NCBI GenBank assembly: GCA_903850505.1
Contig: CAINLT010000454.1
Coordinates: forward strand, 1 to 32,666
Direction of reading: 5' to 3'
Origin: an uncultured Myxococcales bacterium
GTDB lineage: Bacteria > Myxococcota_A > UBA9042
DNA: 32,666 nucleotides
Below the pieces are notes generated by a model. The model made no database searches and was not told the origin of the DNA. It saw nothing but the letters and a program-made list of their open reading frames with translations. The first letter of the stretch is position 1; every line of letters begins with the position of its first letter. Of this stretch, positions 17,447-29,344 are shown one piece after another. A program made the position numbers and the translations under genes.

Positions 17447-18250
17447 CTACCGAATGAACGCCTCAACCACCCGGTCAAAGGCGCGGTCCTGAAGCGCGTG
17501 GACGCGATGCCGCCAGTCCGTGTCCAGCTCGGGGTGCACGCGCGCATACATCTGCCACCAATCCCGCGACGCGCCGCTGACTTGGGGCGCGGCGTGCCAC
17601 GGCTTCTGGATGGCGTAGTGCACGACCTTGGCCTCGCGCTCAAGCGACCGCTGCAATACGGGATGGCCGCGCAGGAACTGCAGGATGAAGTGCATCAAGT
17701 TGTAGCCCGCGGGCAGCCGATGCGCGACCGGCATGGCGTACCAATCGGCGAAAAACGTGTTGAGAAAGCCCTGATCGCCGCCGTCGTACGTCGGCGCCTT
17801 GTCGAGCACTTCGACCATCCGGGCGAACGTCTCCGCGGACGGATCCAGCACCATCACGCCGCTGTTGAAACGATCCGGCATCAGGAAATCTGGCGCGGCG
17901 GCAAAATACGGTCGCAAGAACAGCTCGTCGATGTTCTGCAGCACCAGCGTGTCGGCATCCAACAGCACGACTTTATCGAATTCCGTCAATTGCCACGCGC
18001 GAAGCTTGGCGAAGACGTCGTCAAAACGCGGGAAAAGCGGCTGCGCACCAGCCTTGTGGAGCGGCGCGATGTCGCGGATTTGCCAGCCTTGGGCTTCCAG
18101 GCGCGCGCGGGTCGCCTCCGACACGTCCGCTGCGGCCATGGCCACCATCGGCCTGGTCGTACCCGTCGCCTTGAGCGATTCCCCCAGCGCCTCGACGCCG
18201 GGAAGGTACGCGTCACCGTTGCAGATCAAAGTCACATAAGCGCAATTCAC
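17447..18250 (-). CDS. Glycosyltransferase family 8 (glycogenin-like)
   Basis: GTG start VNCAYVTLICNGDAYLPGVEALGESLK; LRAWQLTEFDKVVLLDADTLVLQNIDELF (DxD motif); FNSGVMVLDPS; GDQGFLNTFF. Confidence 0.9.
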   Translation of the reverse strand: MNCAYVTLICNGDAYLPGVEALGESLKATGTTRPMVAMAAADVSEATRARLEAQGWQIRDIAPLHKAGAQPLFPRFDDVFAKLRAWQLTEFDKVVLLDADTLVLQNIDELFLRPYFAAAPDFLMPDRFNSGVMVLDPSAETFARMVEVLDKAPTYDGGDQGFLNTFFADWYAMPVAHRLPAGYNLMHFILQFLRGHPVLQRSLEREAKVVHYAIQKPWHAAPQVSGASRDWWQMYARVHPELDTDWRHRVHALQDRAFDRVVEAFIR

Positions 18251-18324
18251 GATTGCCTCCTTGGGCGCACAGCCACTCGCGCCCCACTCCCGCTCCATGG
18301 ACGCATGGCGGGCCACTCGGAATC

Positions 18325-18378
18325 CCAAGGTAGGCGTGGCGCCCCCTTGGTCAAGCGGCTGTGGCTTCGCGCTTGACC
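18325..18378. promoter_or_regulatory. Overlapping inverted repeats in divergent intergenic region
   Basis: CCAAGG (18325-18330)/CCTTGG (18345-18350), and GGTCAAGCG (18349-18357)/CGCTTGACC (18370-18378), the latter a perfect 9-bp repeat with 12-nt spacer. Confidence 0.4.
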
Positions 18379-18438
18379 GCGCGCGCATGTGCATGCAGGC
18401 TTAGGTGCCGCGTACCCTGCCGGCGCCCGGAGATCCCC

Positions 18439-19809
18439 GTGAAGACGCTACTTTGCACGATTCTTGCCCTCCTCGCCGCCTGCTCGTCGCAGACGACAGC
18501 CGACACGGTGAACGTCGATGCGAGCGCGGACGCGAGCGTCGACATCGCCGCGGACGTCACAGTCGGTCAAGCGATTCCACACGGCGACTTCTACATCACC
18601 GTGGACGTCGTGCCGTTTGGCGATCTGCTGCTGCCGTTCAAGGCGACGATCACCGCGACGGGCAGCCTCAGCAACGGCGGGACGTTCAACACGTTTGAAT
18701 TGCGCGCGATTTCCGAGAAGAGCGACCCGATGTTTGTCAGCGACCCCATTGCCACGCTCACCAACGTGCCGGTCGACAAGGGCGGCGGCTTCACCGTTTT
18801 GACCGACACGATTGTCTTGCCCGGCAAGGCGTCGCCCACCGGAACGGACGTCCACATCGCCAACTTCGCGCTCAGCGGCACGCTGCACGAGGACGGCACG
18901 TTCTGCGGCGACGTAGGCGGCACCGTCCTGGAATTCATCAAGGACATCAAGGGCTCGACGTTCAAGGCGGTCCCGTGGGGCACGCAGGGCGACACGCCGG
19001 GCGCCTCGTGCGCCGCAGTCACGGTCAAGCACTACGCGCCGATCGCGACCTGCCCGACGCTCATTGCCGGCGTCAACGACATCGTCAGCGCCGAGCGCAA
19101 CCGCAAGTTCACCGTCGTGCTGCCCGCGGACGCCACGGCGCAGAACATGCCGGTCGTGTTCCTCTTCCACGGCGTGAACGACGACATGGGCGGCATCCTC
19201 AACGAGACGCACTACGCCGACAACCAGAAGACGGAGCCGTTCGTCCTCGTCGTGCCACAGTCCGAGCGCGACGCGACCGGCAAAGCCGTCAGCCAGACCG
19301 ATTGGGCGTACGGGCTGCACGCGTTTGGCGACGACAATCAGGATCTCGTGTTCTTTGACGACATGCTCAAGTGCGTCAGCCAGCAGTACAAGACGGACGC
19401 CAAGCGCGTCTACGTCACCGGCTTCTCCGGCGGCGGCTTGATGACTGTCTTCACATCGTTCGCTCGTGAGAAAGTCATCGCTGCATCGGCACCGTCGTCA
19501 GGCGGCTACCTATTCAAGTTTCCGGCCACAACCAACAAGTTTCCCGATCTCGTGACCTGGGGCGGCGGCGGCGACAGCGCGTATGGCCAGAATTTCGACT
19601 TGTTCGCCAAGGACTTGATTTCTTTCCTCGTCAGCGACAAGCACTACGTCATCCAGTGCAACCACGACACGGGACACAAGTGGCCCGCGGCGATGACCGC
19701 AGCCAACTGGGCGTTCCTCAGCCGCTTCAAGCTCGGCGAAGCGCCGCAACCGTTCGCAGGCGACACGTTGCCAGCGGTGTTCCCGAAGTACTGCACGCTC
19801 GCCAAGTAG
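18439..19809 (+). CDS. Lipoprotein, PHB-depolymerase/feruloyl-esterase-like alpha/beta hydrolase
   Basis: GTG start VKTLLCTILALLAACSSQ (lipobox); PVVFLFHGVNDDMGG; RVYVTGFSGGGLMTVF (GxSxG); HDTGHKWP (candidate catalytic His). Confidence 0.85.
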   Translation: MKTLLCTILALLAACSSQTTADTVNVDASADASVDIAADVTVGQAIPHGDFYITVDVVPFGDLLLPFKATITATGSLSNGGTFNTFELRAISEKSDPMFVSDPIATLTNVPVDKGGGFTVLTDTIVLPGKASPTGTDVHIANFALSGTLHEDGTFCGDVGGTVLEFIKDIKGSTFKAVPWGTQGDTPGASCAAVTVKHYAPIATCPTLIAGVNDIVSAERNRKFTVVLPADATAQNMPVVFLFHGVNDDMGGILNETHYADNQKTEPFVLVVPQSERDATGKAVSQTDWAYGLHAFGDDNQDLVFFDDMLKCVSQQYKTDAKRVYVTGFSGGGLMTVFTSFAREKVIAASAPSSGGYLFKFPATTNKFPDLVTWGGGGDSAYGQNFDLFAKDLISFLVSDKHYVIQCNHDTGHKWPAAMTAANWAFLSRFKLGEAPQPFAGDTLPAVFPKYCTLAK

Positions 19810-19942
19810 CGCACGCAAGCCCAATAGCCGCGCACGTCGTCGTTCAGGCGAGAGTTCACAGTCGCCGCATTGCGCCCGATTGAACCGCTCCTATCTTCCG
19901 AGAGTCTTGGGGTGTCCGGCACCTTACATCGGAGATCTATCA

Positions 19943-22900
19943 ATGAGAATCAATGCTTTTTCGGCCGTCACCGGCTATTTTTGGCGTTTTTCTTTGGTCT
20001 CTTTCAGCGCTGCCTGCCTCCCCTTGGCACTCTCAGCGTGCGGGACAACAGCGGCGGCCGGCGAGGACTCGGGAGGCACGTCAGACGTCGATGCGCAGGC
20101 AAGTGATTCAGCCGCCGGGACGGACGCGGCGGCGGTCGACAGCCAACCGGATGTCCCGACCGACGTTCACGCGGACGTTGCGGACGCCGATGACAGCGGT
20201 CCGGCCCTCGACGCGGCCGAAACAGATGCCGCCATCGATCCGCCCGACGTGGGCGTTGATGCCGTTGAAGCGGATACCGGCGTCGCATGCCAAGCCGCCA
20301 AGGACTGCAACGACGGGAACTTCTGCACCGACGACAAGTGCGACCCGGCCATCGGCTGCGTGCACAACGCCAACAGCGCTTCCTGCGACGACGGCAACGC
20401 CTGCACCGTGGGCGACACGTGCAAAGCCGGCGTCTGCGGCTCCAGCAAGGTCGCCGATTGCAGCGACGGCAATCCATGCACCGCCGACGGCTGCGCGCCC
20501 AAAGGCGGTTGTTTTGTCCTGAACCTGGACGGCAAAGCCTGCGACGACGGCCAGAAGTGCAGCAGCAACGACGCGTGCGCCAACGGGGCGTGCGTTGGCA
20601 CGGCGACGAGTTGCAGCGACGGCAATCCGTGCACGGACGACACGTGCTCGGACACCGTCGGCTGCGTCTTTTTGGCCAACGCCGCGACGTGCAGCGACGG
20701 CTCGCCGTGCACCGTCGGCGACGCGTGCGCGGGCGGCGCGTGCGTCCCGGGCGCGGGCACCCAGTGCGACGACAAGAATCCGTGCACGACCGACGGGTGC
20801 GACCCTGCCAGCGGCTGCAGCCACGTCGTCCTTACCAGCGCTTGCGACGATGGCAACGCCTGCACCGGCAGCGACGCGTGCAAAGACGGAACCTGCAGCG
20901 GCACCCCCATCGTCTGCGACGACGACAACCCGTGCACGTCGGACTCCTGCAGCAAAACCCAGGGCTGCCTGACGGAACCGCAGAGCGGCGGCTGCTCGGA
21001 CGGCAACGCGTGCACGACCAACGACACCTGCGTCGGCGGCGTCTGCACTTCTGGCCCCGCGACGACTTGCGACGACGGCAACGCGTGCACGATCGACAGT
21101 TGCAGCACGGCAGACGGGTGCCTGCACAGCGAGACGGGCGCAGCGTGCGACGACGGCAGCGCATGCACGACCAGCGAACACTGCGTTGGACCGCTGTGCC
21201 AAGCCGGCGCGGTGATTGCGTGCAGCGACGGGAACCCCTGCACAGTCGATTCCTGCAATGCGCTGCTCGGCTGCGTCTTTACCGCAATCGACGGCGGCGC
21301 GTGCAATGACGGCAAGGCGTGCAGCACAGCCGACACGTGCACGCACGGCGTTTGCCTGGGGACGGTGCTCGGCTGTGACGACGGCAATCCGTGCACGGAC
21401 AACTCGTGCGACAACGTGGGCGGCTGCGTGTTTCTCGCCAACAGCGTGACGTGCGACGACGGCGACGCGTGCACCACCGGCGACACCTGCAAGGCGAAGG
21501 TTTGCGGCGCCGTCACGGTCGTCCAATGCGACGACAAGAACCCGTGCACGACGGAGGTCTGCAACAAGAGCGCCGGCTGCGTCTACACCAAACTGGATGG
21601 CACGCCGTGCGACGACGGCGACGCGTGCACGGTCGGCGACGCCTGTGCGAGCGGCGCGTGCGCGACCCAAGCCAGCAACTGCGACGACGGCAACCCCTGC
21701 ACGACGGACACCTGCGACAAGTTCAGCGGCTGCCTCCACGCGCCGTTGACCGCCAGCTGCAATGACGGCGACGCCTGCACCGGCAGCGATGCGTGCAAGG
21801 ACGGCAAGTGCCAGGGCGTGGCCAACGCGCCATGCGACGACAACAACAACTGCACGACGGACACCTGTGACAAGCACATCGGCTGCGTCCACACCGCCAA
21901 CAGCAGCCCGTGCAGCGACAACAGCGTCTGCACGACCAACGACGTGTGCAGCGGCGGCGCCTGCGTGGGCGGCGCGGCGCTGGCGTGCAATGACAACAAC
22001 CCGTGCACGCAGGACGCGTGCAACGGCGGCACCGGCTGCGTGTTCACCAACGACAACGGCAAGGCATGCGACGACGGCCAGACGTGCAGCTTGAACGACA
22101 GCTGCGCCGGCGGCGTGTGCTCCGGCACGACGTCCAATTGCGATGACGGCAACGTGTGCACGAACGACTCGTGCGTGGACGGCGTGGGCTGCGTGCACTT
22201 GGCCAACACCGCGACATGCACCGACGGCAACGCGTGCACGACGGCGGACGTCTGCACCAACGCGAGCTGCATCGGCGGCGTGGCGCCGAATTGCCATGAC
22301 GCCAATCCGTGCACGTCCGACGCGTGCGACAACGCCACGGGCTGCGTCCATCAGGCCAACAGCCTGGCGTGCGACGACGGCAACAAGTGCACGACGGGCG
22401 ACACGTGCAACGGCGGCGCGTGCGTGCCGACGGGCTTGGACAGCTGCAACGACGGGAATCCGTGTTCGATCGACGGGTGCAGCGCGCAAGGCGGCTGTAC
22501 GCACGTCGACGCAGCGCCAGAAACGGCATGTGATGACGGGAGCGCGTGCACGATCGCTGATACGTGCGTCGGGCAAGCGTGCGCGGGCAAGGCGCGGACC
22601 TGCAATGACGGCGATCCGTGCACCGCCGACGGCTGCGATCCCGCGAGCGGCTGCACCACGCCCGCCGGCAATGACGGCGCGGGCTGTACGGACAACAACG
22701 CCTGCACCAACGCCGACGCGTGCGCCAACGGCGTGTGCAAAGGCAACGCGTTCACCTGCAACGACGGCGATCCGTGCACCGATGAAACATGCCAGCCGGC
22801 CGTGGGCTGCGTGGCAACGTTCAACATGGCAAGCTGCGACGACGGCGTGGCATGCACGCACACGGACATTTGCGCGTCCGGCAAGTGCGCCGGCGTGCCG

Positions 22901-24718
22901 ACCCACAGCGATTGCAACGACGCCAACCCGTGCACCGTCGATACATGCGACGCGGCGGCAGGTTGCGGCTCGGTCGCGGGCAACGACGGCGCGTCGTGCT
23001 CAGATGGCAACGCGTGCACCAACGACGACGCGTGCGCAGGCGGCGCGTGCATCGCGGGCTCGCCCACGACGTGCCTCCCGTTGGCGTGCAACACCGTGTC
23101 CTGCAACACAGCGACCGGCGCGTGTGACTACACGCCAGTCAGCAACGGCCTGGCGTGCAGTGACGGTGACGCATGTAGCAACGGCGACACTTGCCAGGGC
23201 GGCGTCTGCGCACCGGGAACGCCGACCGTGTGCGTCGGAAAAGCGTGCAACGGGGTTCTCTGCAACAGCGCGACCGGCGAATGCGACTACACCGCCGATC
23301 CGAACGGCAGCGCGTGCAGCGACGGCAACGCGTGCACGAGCGGGGACGACTGTCAGGGCGGCGCGTGCGCCTCCGGCATCGCGAAGGCGTGCGCCGCGAA
23401 GGCGTGCAACACAGTCGCGTGCGACACCGCGACGGGCGGATGCGTCTACACGCCAATAACAAACAATACGGTGTGCGACGACGACAACGCGTGCACGCAA
23501 ACCGACACCTGCCAGGCGGGAACTTGCATCGGTGCGGCGCCGGTCATCTGCAGCGCCGTGGACCAGTGCCACACCGCCGGAACGTGCGACACCGGCACCG
23601 GCGTCTGCAGCAATCCCGCCAAGGCTGACGGCGCGACGTGCAACGACGACAACGCGTGCACGCTCTCCGACGCTTGCACCGGCGGCGTTTGTGCGGGCAC
23701 AGCTGCGGACTGCAGCGACGGCTTGGCATGCACCACGGACGGCTGCGATCCCGCGAGCGGCTGCACGCATGCTCCCGAGGACAGCGCGTGCACGGATGGC
23801 CTCAACTGCACGGCGGACACGTGCAGCGCCACGACTGGCTGCGGCCACGTGGCGAACGACGCGCTCTGCGACGACCTGACGGCGTGCACCACGGACGCTT
23901 GCGTAGTCGGCGTCGGTTGCACGCATGCCGCCAACAGCGCGCTGTGCTCGGACGGCAACGTCTGCACCGCGGACACGTGCACCAGCGGCATCGGCTGCAG
24001 CAATCCGGCGGGCAATGAGGGCGGCGCTTGCACCGATGGCAGCCTCTGCACCGCGCCCAGCAGCGCGTGTCACACGGGCGTTTGCACGCTCATTCCGGCG
24101 TGCAATGACAACAACGCGTGCACCACCGACTCGTGCAACGTCGCCAACGGCGCGTGCACCCACGTCGGCGGGCAGTGCGGCGGCGGCGCGGCGTGCACCG
24201 CGGACGCGGATTGCAGCACGGGTTCCTGCAACGCCAGCACGCACGTCTGCAATCCGCCCATCACCTGCAGCGCGTGGAGCCTCGCGGCGGTCGCTGGCAG
24301 CCCCGCGACAGCGAGCGTCTCCGGGTGCACGTGGAGCGGCGGCACCAACACCGACCTCGTCGACTCGTTCGCGAACGCGAACTACTACGGCGCCCTCAGC
24401 AGCATTGTCGCCGCGAGTTCGACGTCGACGGCGAACACCATCAAGGTCGGCCAGGCGCTCACGATCACCAGCTTGAGCGTCAAGATCACGCCGTCAACGG
24501 GCACGACCACAACGCTGGCGTTCACCGTGCGCGTCAACAACGTGGACAGCGGCACGGCGAAGTGCACGGTCGCAGCGGGCGCGACGACGTGCAGCGTCAC
24601 CGGTTTGAACCAAGCCGTCGCCGCCAATCAGACGCTGAACCTGCACACCGCGCAGGCCCAATGGCAGTGGAACAACACGGTGACCGCGACGTGGAGCGTC
24701 GGGTACAAGATTCCGTGA
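19943..24718 (+). CDS. Giant Cys-rich CTDC-repeat lipoprotein (about 1590 aa) with a distinct C-terminal beta-rich region
   Basis: MRINAFSAVTGYFWRFSLVSFSAACLPLALSACG (lipobox), GGAGA ribosome-binding site 8 nt upstream, Asp/Ala linker, about 25 two-part CTDC repeat units, then ITCSAWSLAAVAG...WSVGYKIP. Confidence 0.9.
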   Translation: MRINAFSAVTGYFWRFSLVSFSAACLPLALSACGTTAAAGEDSGGTSDVDAQASDSAAGTDAAAVDSQPDVPTDVHADVADADDSGPALDAAETDAAIDPPDVGVDAVEADTGVACQAAKDCNDGNFCTDDKCDPAIGCVHNANSASCDDGNACTVGDTCKAGVCGSSKVADCSDGNPCTADGCAPKGGCFVLNLDGKACDDGQKCSSNDACANGACVGTATSCSDGNPCTDDTCSDTVGCVFLANAATCSDGSPCTVGDACAGGACVPGAGTQCDDKNPCTTDGCDPASGCSHVVLTSACDDGNACTGSDACKDGTCSGTPIVCDDDNPCTSDSCSKTQGCLTEPQSGGCSDGNACTTNDTCVGGVCTSGPATTCDDGNACTIDSCSTADGCLHSETGAACDDGSACTTSEHCVGPLCQAGAVIACSDGNPCTVDSCNALLGCVFTAIDGGACNDGKACSTADTCTHGVCLGTVLGCDDGNPCTDNSCDNVGGCVFLANSVTCDDGDACTTGDTCKAKVCGAVTVVQCDDKNPCTTEVCNKSAGCVYTKLDGTPCDDGDACTVGDACASGACATQASNCDDGNPCTTDTCDKFSGCLHAPLTASCNDGDACTGSDACKDGKCQGVANAPCDDNNNCTTDTCDKHIGCVHTANSSPCSDNSVCTTNDVCSGGACVGGAALACNDNNPCTQDACNGGTGCVFTNDNGKACDDGQTCSLNDSCAGGVCSGTTSNCDDGNVCTNDSCVDGVGCVHLANTATCTDGNACTTADVCTNASCIGGVAPNCHDANPCTSDACDNATGCVHQANSLACDDGNKCTTGDTCNGGACVPTGLDSCNDGNPCSIDGCSAQGGCTHVDAAPETACDDGSACTIADTCVGQACAGKARTCNDGDPCTADGCDPASGCTTPAGNDGAGCTDNNACTNADACANGVCKGNAFTCNDGDPCTDETCQPAVGCVATFNMASCDDGVACTHTDICASGKCAGVPTHSDCNDANPCTVDTCDAAAGCGSVAGNDGASCSDGNACTNDDACAGGACIAGSPTTCLPLACNTVSCNTATGACDYTPVSNGLACSDGDACSNGDTCQGGVCAPGTPTVCVGKACNGVLCNSATGECDYTADPNGSACSDGNACTSGDDCQGGACASGIAKACAAKACNTVACDTATGGCVYTPITNNTVCDDDNACTQTDTCQAGTCIGAAPVICSAVDQCHTAGTCDTGTGVCSNPAKADGATCNDDNACTLSDACTGGVCAGTAADCSDGLACTTDGCDPASGCTHAPEDSACTDGLNCTADTCSATTGCGHVANDALCDDLTACTTDACVVGVGCTHAANSALCSDGNVCTADTCTSGIGCSNPAGNEGGACTDGSLCTAPSSACHTGVCTLIPACNDNNACTTDSCNVANGACTHVGGQCGGGAACTADADCSTGSCNASTHVCNPPITCSAWSLAAVAGSPATASVSGCTWSGGTNTDLVDSFANANYYGALSSIVAASSTSTANTIKVGQALTITSLSVKITPSTGTTTTLAFTVRVNNVDSGTAKCTVAAGATTCSVTGLNQAVAANQTLNLHTAQAQWQWNNTVTATWSVGYKIP
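20287..24200 (+). repeat. CTDC-type Cys-rich repeat array, about 51 aa (153 nt) per two-part unit
   Basis: Alternating CxDGNPCTxDxCxxxxGCxH... and CDDGxACTxxDxCxxGxCxG... modules through the translated CDS. Confidence 0.9.
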
Positions 24719-24730
24719 CGGTGGCTGCTG

Positions 24731-26356
<1,626 letters not shown>

Positions 26357-26443
26357 GGGACTCTCCTTGTGCCGCCGAAGCGGGCACGCAATGCCCCGAT
26401 TTTGCGCGGTACGATGCGGTCGCACAAGAGGCGGGCAGCGCGC

Positions 26444-27439
26444 CTAGGATGGGCTCTCGAGCAGCTCAGCAATCACCGCGGGCTTGACCGTGTACTGCGT
26501 GCGGCAGAAATCGCAGGAAATTTCGAGATCGACGGCGTCATTGGCCATCTCCTCGAGGTCCGCGCGCGGCAGCGTCGACAGCATGTGCACAATCCGCTGT
26601 TGCGAGCACCGGCACTCGTATTCCACCATCTCGCGCGCGCACTGGTCCCACAGAAAGCCTTGCATCAGCGCTTCCGCCCACGCGCGGCCATCCGGGTCCG
26701 CGACCGACATCCCTTCTGCCAGCGGCGTCATCCCTTCCAGGTTCGCCGTCATCTGCTTCAGGTCGTCGTGCGTACCTTCCGGCATCAGCTGCACCAGATA
26801 GCCCAGCGCGCTCTGGACCGTCCCCTGCCCGACGGTGACTTCCACGCGCAGCAGGGACAACACCTGCTCGGACTCCAGCAGGTAGTGCATCATAAAGTCT
26901 TCGATGCGGTCGCCCTGCAACTGCACCGTGCTCCGCCAGGACTTGCCCGTCGCCGCGTGCGTCCGCGCCACTTCCATCAGCCCCGGGCCAAACAGCGCGC
27001 CGTCCAGGGACGTCGTCGCTTCCGGCGTCTTCACGTACACGCGCACGCCGCCGCCTTCCCAGGCATCCACGACCATCTTGCCGGTCGGACCGTCATGGCG
27101 AATGTAGACCTGCATCCGCGCGTCCGGATTCAGCGTCGACCGCACGAGCAGCGACGACACGACAAGCTCGCCAATGAGCTTGGCCACTTCTTCGGAAGCA
27201 TTCAGCCGGCTCGCCGCTTCCTTGGCAGCCTCCGTCGCGCGCACAACCAGCAGCCGCGCCTCGCCCTTGCGCGCAAGCCCTCGCCAGAGCGTGTCATGCG
27301 TGTGCGCGGGCGCCTGATCGAGGAACTGCGTCGGCCCCAACTGGCGCTCCAGCTGTTTGCGACGGTACTTGCTCGCCGCGGATTCTTGCGGCGCGTCGCG
27401 CTCGTCGGTCGGCGCGGGCTTCTCAGGTTCGTTTGGCAT
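26444..27439 (-). CDS. hslO: Hsp33 family redox-regulated chaperone
   Basis: Hsp33 fold sequence plus the C-terminal zinc motif CRC-X30-CDFC (CxC-X27-32-CxxC), and an N-terminal charged extension. Confidence 0.88.
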   Translation of the reverse strand: MPNEPEKPAPTDERDAPQESAASKYRRKQLERQLGPTQFLDQAPAHTHDTLWRGLARKGEARLLVVRATEAAKEAASRLNASEEVAKLIGELVVSSLLVRSTLNPDARMQVYIRHDGPTGKMVVDAWEGGGVRVYVKTPEATTSLDGALFGPGLMEVARTHAATGKSWRSTVQLQGDRIEDFMMHYLLESEQVLSLLRVEVTVGQGTVQSALGYLVQLMPEGTHDDLKQMTANLEGMTPLAEGMSVADPDGRAWAEALMQGFLWDQCAREMVEYECRCSQQRIVHMLSTLPRADLEEMANDAVDLEISCDFCRTQYTVKPAVIAELLESPS

Positions 27440-27445
27440 TTGACC

Positions 27446-29296
<1,851 letters not shown>

Positions 29297-29344
29297 GCGC
29301 CTATCGTCGGCCGACGGGCACGGCTTGGCAAGAGCTTCAGGCGT

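Noticed and set aside
19870-19897. Possible sigma-70 promoter TTGCGC-N16-TATCTT upstream of the giant lipoprotein
   Set aside because: Partial matches to consensus only; in high-GC DNA this is weak evidence without transcript data.
20108-22906. 932-aa minus-strand ORF over the Cys-rich array
   Set aside because: Codon-aligned antisense of the repeats; no signal or domain. The plus frame has a ribosome-binding site, lipobox and conserved Cys pattern.
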